Positions 1 to 9,822 of a stretch of 64,000 bases of DNA are shown here, in pieces. The DNA comes from an uncultured Eubacteriales bacterium (GTDB taxonomy: Bacteria; Bacillota; Clostridia; Christensenellales; UMGS416): positions 41,693 to 105,692 of the forward strand of contig UQLW01000006.1 of assembly GCA_900542005.1 (NCBI GenBank), written 5' to 3'. The number at the start of each line of letters is the position of its first letter. The stretch's first letter is position 1. The notes under the pieces were generated by a model. It made no database searches and had not been told where the DNA came from. It worked only from the letters and a program-made list of their open reading frames with translations. The position numbers and the translations under genes were made by a program.

Positions 1-3000
1 CCCTCCAGCGGCGTATCGTCGTACCGGTCCTTCTTTTGCATGCACAGCTTGCCGTATACCGCCTGGTTCAGGATGCGGTTCGCCTCCGTCAGCCGGGTTT
101 GTTCACCCGCTTTTACCGTTACAGATATTGCCGCCAGATTGGCCGCATAGCCCGTATTGCCGCCGACTGAGGTCTCCTTCAGCCAGTACACGCCGGCGTC
201 CAGGCCGGTGAGCAGCAGCTTGCCGTCTACTCCCGTCGTCCCCTGGGCGGCCTGGTTGGCCGCTACGCAATCCGCCTCAGCATCGCCCGTCTCGTTCTTG
301 TACAGCGTAAAGACGACGCCCTGCATCGGCGCTTCCGGATCGCTGGCAAACTGGCTCTTTTTCTCCAGCAGCAGGCTGCCCTGGGGAGCGTCGGTCAACG
401 CCAGGGGTTCGCCCGCCGTATGCTGCGGCTGCCCTCCCGCGCCGGTAATCTTGCCGCCTTCAATGGTGAAGGGAATGGGCGTCGGATCCAGCGTATAGCC
501 CGCCGGCGCTTTCGTCTCGATCAGCTGGTATTCGCCCGCCGGCATGTAACCGGTCAGAGTATCCCCCTGGGTGCTGGTGGTGAGGGTCATGACCTGGCTG
601 GCGCCCGCCGGCGTGTAGTCGGCAAACTGGCCATCCTGCCCCTTGACCTGTACCTTATAGGTTGCGGCCAGCCGGGTAGCCGGGTTCGCCGCATCGGTCT
701 TCTTCACCAGCAGCCGCCCGACCTCAGCCCTATTCTCGAAGGGCGTATTTACGCAGGTCATATCCACATCGTTGCTTTTTACCGTCACATGGACCTGCCG
801 GCTGCTCTTGATAAAGCCCGCAGGCGCCTCGGTTTCCTCGACGATATAGTGCCCCGGGGGCAGCAGGCCCGACAGCAGCGTGCCTGCTTCGCCTTCAATC
901 GTGCCGGTGACGCCCGTGTAGACCGGCGTATCGCCAGCCTTTTCAAAGCGGCAGTCCTCGCCGCAGTCGTGGCCGCCCTGGTCGTTGTCCGCTTGGCCGT
1001 CCTTGGCCTTGGCCGGATAGATGGCAAACTTCGCGCCGTCAAGCCCGTAGGTTTTGCCGGACAGAACCGTAACCTTCTGTACCTTGATGCGGCCATAGCG
1101 GATATTGACAATGATAAGGTCTCCGTCAAAGCTGTTGCCATTCTCCGATACGGTGGCGTTATAAATGGATTCATCCCGCACGAAGTTTGCAGGCGCCAAT
1201 ACCTCCAGCGCATAGTAGGTGCGCAGCGGCACCAGGCCGGTGAAGCTGAAAGCGCCGTTGGCCCCGGAGCGCTGAACCTGGAGGATGCTGTGGTCGGCCA
1301 GGAAGTTTGCATCTGTCAGCTGCGCTTCCGTCACCGATTGCGTCTCCAGCCAGGTATTCATGGCCTGGGCATCTGCTTCCTGCTCAAAAATCGCAATCCA
1401 CGCGCCCTCTACCGGATCTCCAGCCTCGTTCACCTTCTGCCCCGGCGGCGAAGCGGGAATATAGTTATAGATTTCCGTCTCGGTCATTGTGCCGGCTTCG
1501 ACCTGAATCGGCCCGGTCCACTGGGAGAGCATTTCATACTGGGCGGCCGGCAGCAGGGGCAGCCGCGTCTCCTTCAGGTAGTAGCGCTTGCCCGGCTCCA
1601 GCAGGCCGGTCAGCGCCCGGCCGGTGTGCCCGGTTTCCTCCGCCTTTTTATCGGTACCGCTCTCCAGGGTGCTGTGGTCCACCTTCGACAGATTGACCGT
1701 TGTACCGTTCACGTCGGTCGGCGTCCCCGCCTCATCCACCACATACAGCTCAAACTGCGCGCCGTCCAGCGGTGCGCCGGTGCCCAGCAGCTTTTTATGC
1801 AGGCGGATGCGTCCCTTGACCGATTCGTTGTCAAAGGCCACGGTCTCGTCCTGCTCTGCCGTCAGGGTAACTGCCTGGTAGGAGGGATCGGGCAGCTTGT
1901 AATCCTCTGCGGGCGCCGTCTCTACCACCCAATATTCGCCGGGAGGCAGCAGCGGCGAGCTGGCCAGGCCCGTTGCGAAGCCTGCGGCCCCGGTCACCAG
2001 GCCCTCGGCCACCCGATTCTCCTCATCCGCGCAATCGGCCTGCTGGTTATTGCTTACCTTTTTATAGATGCTGAAGGTCGCGCCGTCCAGGGCGATCCGC
2101 TCGCTGTTCTGGTCATTGAGCTTCCACAGGGCGTACTTCTCTATATGGATCCTACGCTGGGGGACGTTCGTCAGCGGCGCGGTCACATAAACCTTGTTCG
2201 TTTCCCCTGCCACAACCGTAACGTCATGGTAGGCCTCGTCCAGCACATAGCCCTCCGGGGCCGCGGCCTCCTTCAGGCCGTATTCGCCGGGCGTCAGCCA
2301 TCCGGAAAGGCCCAGGCCCGTTCCGGCCGCCGTGGTCACAGCGCCTACTGGCTCAGGGGCATAGGCGCCGTCCCCGAGCTTCTGATAGATGTGATAGGTG
2401 ACGGCCAGCCCCTTGCTGCCGTCGGTGCTGTCCACCTTCTTGATCTGAACCTTGCCCTTGGCCGCCGTATTCGTAACGGCGGTATCCTGCGCCCTATAGG
2501 CGGCGCTGTAGTTCATGCCGTCCCTTACCTCGACCGCCTGATACGCCGGGGCGGTAGCCTCATAGCCCTCGGGCGCCTCGGTTTCCTCCAGCCAATAGGC
2601 GCCGGGCGCCAGCGCGGCCGACAGGCCCACGCCGTCGGCCCCGGTCACGATGGCGTCAGCCTGGTATGTGCCGTCCGCTCTTGCCGCCGCCTTATCCGTT
2701 TCGGCGTTGTCACTCGTCTTCGGATAAAGGGCAAACTTCGCCCCAGCCAGCGTGATGGCCTCGCCGTCCATCAAGCCGCTTTTCACCACGCGGATCTTGC
2801 CCATCCGGGTGTTGGTCCGCGCCTCAACGACCGTATCGGGGTCTGCCGGCGCCTTTGGGAAGGGAGCGGTAACCGCATAGACCGCCCCGTCCAATAGATA
2901 ATCCCCGTAACCGGCGGCGTTGGAGACCGCCGTTTCCCGGTACCAGTAGCTCTTGCCGGGCGTCAGGCCGCTGAAGGTCAGGCGGCCTTCGTTGTCGGTC

Positions 3001-3416
3001 TTGCCGCTCTGCACCGCCGCTGCATCGGGATTGGCACTGGGATCCTCCTCATACAGCGCATAGCTAACGCCGGGAATGGGCGTATTCAAAACAGAATCGG
3101 TCTTGACGATCCCAATGCTCACCATCGGGTCGTTCTTGGCCTGAACGGTCAGCATGGTGCTGGCTGTAAGCCGGATACCACCGCCCTCGCCCAGCGCGTT
3201 CCCCTCGCCGTCCACGCCCTTGATGACCGCCACCCGGGGCACATAGCCGGCGGGCGTGTTCTTCTCCTTCAGGTAAAGAGGCTGGCTGGTGGGCAGCAGG
3301 CCCGATTCCGCCTTACCCTCGGCGTCCGTCGCTTCCAGGGTGGCGATGGGGTCGCCGCTGCAGTCCGCCGTTGTATAGACCTCAAACACGATACCAGCCA
3401 TGGGCGCGCCGGTGTG
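1..3416 (-). CDS. Continuation of the Cna_B/SpaA-repeat surface protein (frame-shifted, C-terminus off window)
   Basis: After the frameshift at about 3415 the minus strand reads on in another frame (TGAPMAGIVFEVYTT...) to base 1; the same frame reads GKLCMQKKDRYDDTPLEG at the left edge. It encodes roughly ten further Cna_B-like repeats of about 110 residues, recognisable from a recurring G-A-x-F-x-(I/L)-Y strand every ~330-350 bases and E-boxes like LYLKEKNTPAGY. No sortase motif or membrane anchor is visible because the C-terminus lies beyond the window. Restoring two bases (CA) at the repeat would join both parts into one protein of more than 1,960 residues. The shift may be a real phase-variable tract, a mutation or a sequencing error. 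Confidence 0.75.
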
Positions 3417-5893
3417 TCCTTCTTGATGATGGTCAGCCGGCCATAGGTGGCGTTGTTCTCCACCTCCAGCGTTCGCGCTTCGCCAGCCTTCAGCTCCCCG
3501 ATTGCAATACGCCCTGTCAGCGGTTCGTAGCCCTCGGGCGTCGTGACCTCTTCGGCCCAATAGGTTCCGGCCGGCAGCTCGATAAAGGGCGTATCCGGCT
3601 TACCGGTCGCGTCGACGGTGGTCGTGATGGTCGCCACCTTGTCGCCGCCGGTCTCGGCGTTATAGATGTCAAAGCTGACGCTGCCAAGGCCCTCCCAGCG
3701 CGTCCCGCCCCACATGCCCCACTTATGGATGGAGAGCTTGGCGTTCAGCGCGTTGGTCAGGGTGATCGTTTGGGTGGCGGCAGCCGAAACCGTTACGCTA
3801 TGCCAGGCGCTATCCAGCGTATAGCCGTCGGGCGCAGCCGTCTCCTTTACCCAGTAGGTGCCCGGCTCCAGCGGATCGGACACATAGCCCGAAGCCGGTA
3901 CCGTAACTTCACCGATCAGCAGCGTCTCGTCGGAAGGCTCCGTTGCGCTGGGGCCGTAGATCTCGAACTTTGCGCCGGCCACCGCCGCGTTGTCCTTACC
4001 GGTCTTGATGAGCTTCAGCCGGCCCTTGGCCGATGTATTGAGCACCGTACCCTCTGCCGCGCCCTGGGGCGCGCAGACCTTGCCCGCCTCCACCGTAACC
4101 GTCCAGGGGGTAGAAGGCGTGGCAAATTCGCCCGACAGGCTCCCGGGCAGAGCCGTTTCATAGAGCTTGTAGGTGCCGGCCGGCACGTTATGGAATACGA
4201 CCGAGCCGTCGCCGCCGGATTGGGCTGCCGCCACAACCGAGCCGTCCTCCCGGCGCAGTTCAAAGGATACGCCGGCCAGGGGCTGCGTATCGCCCGCAGC
4301 GTTCTTACCCACCTTCGTAAAGGCGACGATACCGGGGCCGCCTGCCCCGGCGATGTTGGTGAGGGTCACCGTCGCCGACGTCTCCGGCGTATCCGACCCG
4401 TTCAGGTAGACCGCGCCGGTTTTCGCAATCTCTACCCGGGTCACCGGGGCTCCGTCAAAGCCTGCCGGGGCCGCCGTTTCCTTCAGGTAATAGACGCCAT
4501 AGCGCAGGTTTGAGAAGCTCACCTTCCCGTCCGTACCCAGCGCCGCGGGGTTCGGGGTCAGCGTGCTGCCGTCGATATCCACAGCGGGAATCGTGCAGGC
4601 CTCGTCCTTATACAGGCCAAAGGAGGCGCTGCCGTAGACCGCCTGCAGCGTCCCGTCCAGTATGGCGCTATAATCGCCGATAGCGATCTTCTTCTCAACC
4701 GTCAGCGTATAGGGCGTGGTCTGGCTCTCCTTCCACCCCAGCGTGACGGTATCCTCGCCCTCAGCGTACCGGTCCGTATCCTCCGTGACCAGCCGGTACG
4801 TCAGCTTGGCGTCGTTTTTCAGCGTATATTCTTTTATCGTTTCATTGGAGGGGGATTCATAGGCCTTCTTGTTGTAGCGTACGGTCAGGTAGTATTCGCT
4901 CTTCATCGAAGCGCCCGCCGGCGTGTTGGAGCCTTCCTCGGCGGCTGTGCGGTAGGCGTCCGTAATGGTTACCGATTTCAGGGATTGGTCGTCATGGTAC
5001 GCCAGCGTATAGTTGCTCTGCTCCGTCAGGGTTGGCACGCCCGGGCCGCCCTTGAGCTCGACAAACTCCGCGCCGCCTTCCAGCGGGTAACCGGTGGGCA
5101 GGGTGTCCACCAGGGTGAAGGACGCCAGCTCCAGGCGCCCGTTGCGGTCGTAGCCCAGGCTGCTGGCTGTGTCCGCCGTCAGCTTGAAGGTGATGTAATG
5201 ATAGCCATCCTCCTTCGCCCCGCTATAGGCGTTGGGGTCGTTTTCCGCCAGAGCCTCCTTGGCGAGCGTCCATTCGTCCCCGGCTATCGCGCGGATGGAG
5301 GCGCTGGTCTGGGTATCGTCGATGGCGGTTTCAACACCGTCGTGGGTAAAGTAGCCGTCGACCCGGCCCTGAAAGCTGGCCGTCGTGCCGTTGGCCGTGG
5401 TCATGTTGTCAAAGCGCGCCATAAAGGATACGGTCTTCTCCGCCCCGGTCTCCACCTCGTCCTTCAGGCTGAACTGGACAAAGCGCGAACCGGCGACCTC
5501 GATCACATCGGCGCCTCCATCCACCACATCCGTGCTGCCGGTCAGGCCGTATATATCAAGGCCATCCGGCACCTGAATGCTGATCAGCAGCCCTTTATAT
5601 GACTGGTCGGCAGAGTTGGGCCGCAGGCTGTAGGTAAATTCCACCCGGAAGGGTGCGCCGGACTCAATGGCGTCCGTTTCCGCCTCCGAGCTTCCGGATA
5701 CAATCCGCATCTTGGTGGTGATATTGGAGGCTGGCGCGGCCGCCTGGGCCAGCTGCACCAACCCCGGCAGGGCCTGGCACAGCATAAAGGCCACGATGAT
5801 AAAGGCCACAATCCGCTGTGTCCACGCCGGCGAACGGCTTGCCGCCAGCTCGTGCCGTCCTCTGCTGCGGGAGCTACGCTTTGTCGTCTTCAT
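3269..5893 (-). CDS. Large Cna_B/SpaA-repeat surface protein, N-terminal part up to a frameshift
   Basis: This is the N-terminal part of a giant cell-surface adhesin or pilin-like protein. The start is taken at the ATG at 5893 (MKTTKRSS) because GGAGAGGGAAAC lies just upstream; an in-frame ATG 33 codons earlier has no such site. Residues about 25-50 form a hydrophobic signal segment ending near AQAA. Two beta-rich adhesin-like regions follow (about 55-390), then Cna_B repeats, each starting with an L-x-x-x-K strand and ending in an E-box such as YWVKETAAPDGY or YYLKETAAPAGF. That pattern is typical of domains with internal Lys-Asn isopeptide bonds. At about 3415 the frame shifts in a CA-dinucleotide run after the residues IIKKDT. 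The last ~50 codons before the stop at 3269 are out-of-frame nonsense, and the true continuation is the next entry. The ligand is unknown. Confidence 0.85.
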   Translation of the reverse strand: MKTTKRSSRSRGRHELAASRSPAWTQRIVAFIIVAFMLCQALPGLVQLAQAAAPASNITTKMRIVSGSSEAETDAIESGAPFRVEFTYSLRPNSADQSYKGLLISIQVPDGLDIYGLTGSTDVVDGGADVIEVAGSRFVQFSLKDEVETGAEKTVSFMARFDNMTTANGTTASFQGRVDGYFTHDGVETAIDDTQTSASIRAIAGDEWTLAKEALAENDPNAYSGAKEDGYHYITFKLTADTASSLGYDRNGRLELASFTLVDTLPTGYPLEGGAEFVELKGGPGVPTLTEQSNYTLAYHDDQSLKSVTITDAYRTAAEEGSNTPAGASMKSEYYLTVRYNKKAYESPSNETIKEYTLKNDAKLTYRLVTEDTDRYAEGEDTVTLGWKESQTTPYTLTVEKKIAIGDYSAILDGTLQAVYGSASFGLYKDEACTIPAVDIDGSTLTPNPAALGTDGKVSFSNLRYGVYYLKETAAPAGFDGAPVTRVEIAKTGAVYLNGSDTPETSATVTLTNIAGAGGPGIVAFTKVGKNAAGDTQPLAGVSFELRREDGSVVAAAQSGGDGSVVFHNVPAGTYKLYETALPGSLSGEFATPSTPWTVTVEAGKVCAPQGAAEGTVLNTSAKGRLKLIKTGKDNAAVAGAKFEIYGPSATEPSDETLLIGEVTVPASGYVSDPLEPGTYWVKETAAPDGYTLDSAWHSVTVSAAATQTITLTNALNAKLSIHKWGMWGGTRWEGLGSVSFDIYNAETGGDKVATITTTVDATGKPDTPFIELPAGTYWAEEVTTPEGYEPLTGRIAIGELKAGEARTLEVENNATYGRLTIIKKDTPARPWLVSCLRSIQRRTAAATPSPPWKRRTPRVRRNRACCPPASLFT

Positions 5894-6042
5894 GTTTCCC
5901 TCTCCTATACGCGGTATCGATCTTGGACCGGCCAATGCATACATAGTCCAATACAGCTTCCATTGTAAGATCGATAATGACATTCCAATCACACCGCCCT
6001 ATGGTAAGGCTAACATTTTCTCTGCCGGCCCCTGCATTTTAC

Positions 6043-6071
6043 TTGCATTGCCGGGCGCCCGACAGTATACT
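6043..6071 (+). promoter_or_regulatory. Candidate sigma-A promoter for the BTAD regulator
   Basis: TTGCAT (6043-6048) and TATACT (6066-6071) are separated by 17 bases and lie about 75 bases upstream of the TTG start at 6145. The -10 box is good and the -35 box weak. The 5894-6144 gap separates two divergent genes and holds no other gene that I can see. Confidence 0.4.
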
Positions 6072-6144
6072 ATTAACAAAGTAACCGGATTTTGTGATTG
6101 AAAATCTCCGAAATGTGATTGGCGTAACCGGAAAGGAGCTTCCC

Positions 6145-7362
6145 TTGGAACAGGAACATGCCCCCGTTTTGACCGTCCGCACCTTGGGTGCCTTTGCCGT
6201 CCTTTCGGGAGACGACGTATTATCCAGCGCTTCCCCCCGGGCGCAGAACCTATGGAAGCTGTTCAAATACATCCTCACCAACCGGGACCATCCCATATCC
6301 ACCGACCGGCTCATTGAGCTGCTATGGCCTGACGGAGACTGCGAGAATCCCATCAAGGCCCTTTACAGCCTGATGTACCGCCTGCGCAGCCTGCTTAACA
6401 GCGGCGAAGCGCCCAAGCAGGATTACATCCTTTTCCGGCACAACAGCTATATGTGGAACAAGGACGCGCCCTGCCGCATTGATGTGGAGGATTTCGACCG
6501 CTATGCCGCCCAGGCTGCGGAGGTCGGCCGCGACCGTATCAGCCGCATTGCCTGCTATCAGAAGGCGCTTGCCCTCTACCAGGGCGATTATCTCTCCGAG
6601 TCGGCCATGGAGGATTGGGTACTGCCCTGGGCCAATTATTACAAACGGATCTATTCCTCCTGCGTGAAGGCCCTGGCAAAGCTGCTGATGGATGATTGTG
6701 ATTATACCGCCGCCGTCCGGGTCTGCGAGCAGGCCATCGAACGGGACCCCTATGAGGAGATCCTCCATGAGATGCTCATCAATTGCCTCATTAACATGGG
6801 CCAGCTTACCCAGGCAATGACCCATTATAACTATATAAGCAATCTGCTCTATAAGGAGCTGGGCGTGCAGCCCTCTGAGCGGCTGCAGAAGCTCTATAAA
6901 TCCATCCACCAAAGCGCCCAGGACGTGCAATATGATTTAAGGACCATTAAGCTGAGCATGCAGGAGGACCCCAGCGCCAGCCACGGCGCCTTCCTTTGCG
7001 ACATCGAAGTATTTCGACAACTGTACAAGTTGGAATCCCGCACCATGGAGCGCTCGGGCCAGGTGGCCTATGTGGCGGTCATCACCGTCACCACGCCCGC
7101 CCATATGCTGCCGGATAACCGCACGCTCAACGAAGCCATGTACCTGCTGCGCCAGGTGACGGTGGACAGCCTGCGCCGCGGCGATGTGGTATCTCAATAC
7201 AGCAAATCCCAGCTGGTGCTGCTGCTGGCCACCATTACCCTGGAGGACTGCGAGCTGGTGCTGGGCCGCATCCGCCGCAACTTTAACCATGCGTACCAGG
7301 GTTCCAGCGTTCTGCTGCTGTCCATGGTGGAGCCGGTCGACCCGGTTCCCATGCCCGTATGA
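6145..7362 (+). CDS. BTAD/SARP-type transcriptional regulator with degenerate GGDEF-like C-terminus
   Basis: This is a putative DNA-binding regulator of about 405 residues. I place the start at the TTG at 6145 (MEQEHAPVLTVRTLG) because AGGAG sits six bases upstream; the GTG at 6094, in the same frame, has no ribosome binding site. Residues about 10-100 look like the winged-helix domain of SARP/OmpR-type regulators (LTVRTLGAF ... LIELLWPDGD). Residues 120-255 resemble the bacterial transcriptional activator domain, with TPR-like helices (YQKALALYQGDYL, ERDPYEEILHEMLI). Residues 285-400 have the layout of a GGDEF domain (LRRGDVVSQYSKSQLVLLL ... RIRRNF), but the GGDEF signature is replaced by YSKSQ, so cyclase activity is unlikely. 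It lies between the divergent adhesin gene and the pilus-like operon and may control either; this is inference. Confidence 0.75.
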   Translation: MEQEHAPVLTVRTLGAFAVLSGDDVLSSASPRAQNLWKLFKYILTNRDHPISTDRLIELLWPDGDCENPIKALYSLMYRLRSLLNSGEAPKQDYILFRHNSYMWNKDAPCRIDVEDFDRYAAQAAEVGRDRISRIACYQKALALYQGDYLSESAMEDWVLPWANYYKRIYSSCVKALAKLLMDDCDYTAAVRVCEQAIERDPYEEILHEMLINCLINMGQLTQAMTHYNYISNLLYKELGVQPSERLQKLYKSIHQSAQDVQYDLRTIKLSMQEDPSASHGAFLCDIEVFRQLYKLESRTMERSGQVAYVAVITVTTPAHMLPDNRTLNEAMYLLRQVTVDSLRRGDVVSQYSKSQLVLLLATITLEDCELVLGRIRRNFNHAYQGSSVLLLSMVEPVDPVPMPV

Positions 7363-7423
7363 TGCCGCCTCTTTTTTCCTTTTCCGCCCCCTACAACGTC
7401 GACGATAGGAGCGCTTCCCGCCC

Positions 7424-8386
7424 ATGAACCGAGTGACGATCCGCCCTTGCGCGGCGTTTTTCCTTGCGCTGCTGGCCGCTCTGTTGGCGGGCGGCTGCTC
7501 GCCCTCCCGCGGCCAGCCGCCCGCCGCCTTGCCTGATGCCTCCACGCCCATGGCCTCAGGCACAGCGGCCGCCGCCAGGCCAAGGCCGGCCGCCCGGTAC
7601 TGCGAGGCGGCGGGGACGGCGACCTTTTCCGGCGGCGGCGCGGTCATCGATTACAGCAACGCTAATCTCGGGTATGTGATGGTCCGCTGCCAGACGGGGC
7701 AGGGCGAACGGCTGAAGGTGCTGGTTGCCCATGGCGAAGATCAGCTTTATTACGATCTCTCCAACGACGGCCGTTACGACAGCTATTCGCTGACCTGCGG
7801 CGACGGGACGTATTCCGTTACCGTGTATGCCAACCTTGGCGGCGATCAATATACGCCGGTCCTGACGAGCAGCTTCCAGGCTGCGCTGGCCGACGAGTTT
7901 GCCCCCTATCTGGTGCCCAACCATTATGTCCGCTATGACCCCGGCGACGACGTATTGGCCCTCGGCAGCCAGCTGGCGCAGGGCGCAGCCGGCGATCTGG
8001 CAGTGGTGGACGCCGCTTATCAGTATGTCATCAGCCATATCCGCTATGATGATGACAAGGCGGCGGCAGCCGGGGCCGGCCAGCTGACGGGCTATGTGCC
8101 CAGCCCAGACGCTACGCTGTCCGAACAGGAGGGGATCTGTTTTGACTATGCCGCCCTCTTTGCCGCCCTTTTGCGCAGCCAGGGCATCCCTACCCGGCTG
8201 GTTATGGGCTATGTCCAGCCCTCGGGCGTCTATCATGCCTGGAACGAGGTATACATCACCGAAATCGGCTGGGTCAACATGCAGATCTATTTCGACGGCA
8301 CCGGCTGGAAGCTGGCCGATACGACCTTCGCTGCCTCCAACGGGCTGAGCGACGCCAATACCTACGACGCAATCTACCGCTATTGA
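7424..8386 (+). CDS. Lipoprotein with transglutaminase-like domain
   Basis: This 320-residue protein is predicted to be a membrane-anchored lipoprotein. A hydrophobic signal peptide ends in the lipobox LAGGC, with the lipidated Cys at residue 25. A low-complexity linker follows to about residue 65, then a beta-rich region. The C-terminal half is a transglutaminase/protease-core domain with a catalytic Cys (GICFDYA, Cys239), His (YHAWNE, His271) and Asp (LADTTF, Asp299). Such domains cleave or cross-link proteins outside the cell. AGGAG lies upstream of the ATG. The next gene (pilus-like GspF protein) starts 35 bases after the stop, so it may process or anchor components of that apparatus, or act on the nearby Cna_B adhesin. 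The partner is inferred. Confidence 0.82.
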   Translation: MNRVTIRPCAAFFLALLAALLAGGCSPSRGQPPAALPDASTPMASGTAAAARPRPAARYCEAAGTATFSGGGAVIDYSNANLGYVMVRCQTGQGERLKVLVAHGEDQLYYDLSNDGRYDSYSLTCGDGTYSVTVYANLGGDQYTPVLTSSFQAALADEFAPYLVPNHYVRYDPGDDVLALGSQLAQGAAGDLAVVDAAYQYVISHIRYDDDKAAAAGAGQLTGYVPSPDATLSEQEGICFDYAALFAALLRSQGIPTRLVMGYVQPSGVYHAWNEVYITEIGWVNMQIYFDGTGWKLADTTFAASNGLSDANTYDAIYRY

Positions 8387-8421
8387 CCGGCGGGCCCCGG
8401 CCCGCCCGGGAAGGAGCAACC

Positions 8422-9474
8422 ATGAGAACTGCAAAACCTACCGCGCTATCGCCCCGAAGCCTGTCGCTGATCTGCTCGCAGGCGGCGCTGCTGCTGCAGG
8501 CCGGCATTCCGCTCTCCAGCGGCCTGTCGGATCTGGCTGCCGATGGCCTGGATCAAGCCAGCCAACAGGCTCTATCCCGGGTGGATGAGGCGCTTCTTCA
8601 GGGGCTAAGCTTCAGCGCCGCCCTCCGGCAGGCCCAGTCGTTCCCCCCCTATATGCTTGAGATGACCGAGCTGGCCGAAACTGCCGGCCGGCTGGAAGAG
8701 GTCATGGATACGCTGGGCCGCTACTATGGGCGCATGGATATCTTTTCCCAGCGGCTGCGCTCCGCCGTCCTCTATCCCAGCATCCTGATCGCTGTCATGG
8801 CGGTGGTCATCGCCGTCATGCTCACCCTGGTCCTGCCCGTTTTCCAGCAGGTTTTCCAGCAGCTCTCCGGCGGGCTGTCGGCAGCGGCGCTGGGGTCCAT
8901 GACGGCCGGGCTGTCCGTGAGCCGTTGGGTCCTGGCTCTGCTGCTGGTCCTGCTGGCCGCCATGGGCCTGGCCGCCCTTATCTATAAGCTTCCCCGCTGC
9001 GCCGCCGCCTTTGCCCGGTTTGGCTCCCGCTTCTTTCTGACGCGCCGTCTCCTTTCGCGTCTGGGCGGCAGCCGCTTTGTGGGCGCTATGGAGCTTGTGG
9101 TCAAAAGCGGCATCCCACCCCAGCAGGCTGTAGAGCTCGCCATGGGGGTGCTGGATCACGGCCCCATGCGCCAGCGGCTGGAGCAGCAGTTGCCCCTGCT
9201 TCAGCAGACAGGCGAATGGGAGCGCGCGCTGGAATCCGCCGGCGTTATCAGCGGGCTGGACGCCCGCCTGCTGCGGATTGGCCGCGAAACCGGCGCCGTG
9301 GACCAGGTGCTGGAGCAGATTGCCCAACGCAGCGACGATGACGCCGTTGAATCGCTGAACGGCCTGCTTTCCGCTGTGGAGCCGGCGCTGGTTTCCCTGC
9401 TGGCCGTGGTGATCGGGTCGGTTATGATCTCCGTCATGCTGCCCCTTTTGCAGGTCCTAACCGCCATTGGATAG
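8422..9474 (+). CDS. Type II secretion/type IV pilus inner-membrane platform protein (GspF/PilC family)
   Basis: This protein of about 350 residues forms the membrane platform that couples the cytoplasmic ATPase to pseudopilus assembly. The start is the ATG at 8422 (MRTAKPT) with AAGGAG five bases upstream; the in-frame ATG at 8383 overlaps the previous stop and lacks a site. Two T2SSF helical domains are visible: residues about 10-125 (LLQAGIPLSSGL ... ELAETAGRLEEVM) and about 215-330 (VVKSGIPPQQAVELA ... LLRIGRETGAVDQVL). Each is followed by strongly hydrophobic segments, near residues 120-145, 175-190 and 325-350. It heads the pilus-like gene set that ends with the PilT-like ATPase at 11239. 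Confidence 0.88.
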   Translation: MRTAKPTALSPRSLSLICSQAALLLQAGIPLSSGLSDLAADGLDQASQQALSRVDEALLQGLSFSAALRQAQSFPPYMLEMTELAETAGRLEEVMDTLGRYYGRMDIFSQRLRSAVLYPSILIAVMAVVIAVMLTLVLPVFQQVFQQLSGGLSAAALGSMTAGLSVSRWVLALLLVLLAAMGLAALIYKLPRCAAAFARFGSRFFLTRRLLSRLGGSRFVGAMELVVKSGIPPQQAVELAMGVLDHGPMRQRLEQQLPLLQQTGEWERALESAGVISGLDARLLRIGRETGAVDQVLEQIAQRSDDDAVESLNGLLSAVEPALVSLLAVVIGSVMISVMLPLLQVLTAIG

Positions 9475-9483
9475 GAGGACGCC

Positions 9484-9798
9484 ATGAAAAGCAACCGGCT
9501 GCGCCCCTGGTGCAAGGCCATCGTCTGGCTGTTGGCCGCGCTTGCGGCGCTGGCCGCCCTGCTATGGGGGCTGAGGGCTATCTCCCGGGGCAGCAGCGCG
9601 GCAGGCCTCGCCGCGGCGCAAAGCGCCCTGCGCCGCTCTGTCATGCAGTGCTATGCCATCGAGGGCTTCTACCCTCCAGACGTCGGCTATCTGAAGGAGC
9701 ATTACGGGCTCTCCATCAATGAATCGGCCTATCTGATCCACTACCGGGTCATCGGAGCCAACCTGCTGCCCGAAATGACCGTGCTTCCCCGGCAATAG
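9484..9798 (+). CDS. Small membrane-anchored pseudopilin-like protein
   Basis: This is a 104-residue protein with AGGAGG directly upstream, nine bases after the GspF-like gene. It has a basic N-terminus (MKSNRLRPWCK), one transmembrane segment at about 12-32, and a soluble tail containing CYAIEGFYPPDVGYLKEHYG, which resembles the N-terminal part of small pilin-like proteins in Firmicute pilus operons. No canonical prepilin peptidase site (G followed by FxxxE) is seen. The call rests on size, topology and position; the function is not established. Confidence 0.6.
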   Translation: MKSNRLRPWCKAIVWLLAALAALAALLWGLRAISRGSSAAGLAAAQSALRRSVMQCYAIEGFYPPDVGYLKEHYGLSINESAYLIHYRVIGANLLPEMTVLPRQ

Positions 9799-9822
9799 CC
9801 GCGGCCTGGAGGAATACCATCC

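Noticed and set aside
7464..7679. Short overlapping frames within the lipoprotein and pilus genes
   Set aside because: They are out-of-frame shadows with low-complexity Arg/Pro/Ala composition.
8383..8421. Earlier ATG for the GspF-like gene
   Set aside because: It overlaps the preceding stop, encodes a Pro/Arg-rich segment and lacks a ribosome site; the ATG at 8422 has AAGGAG.
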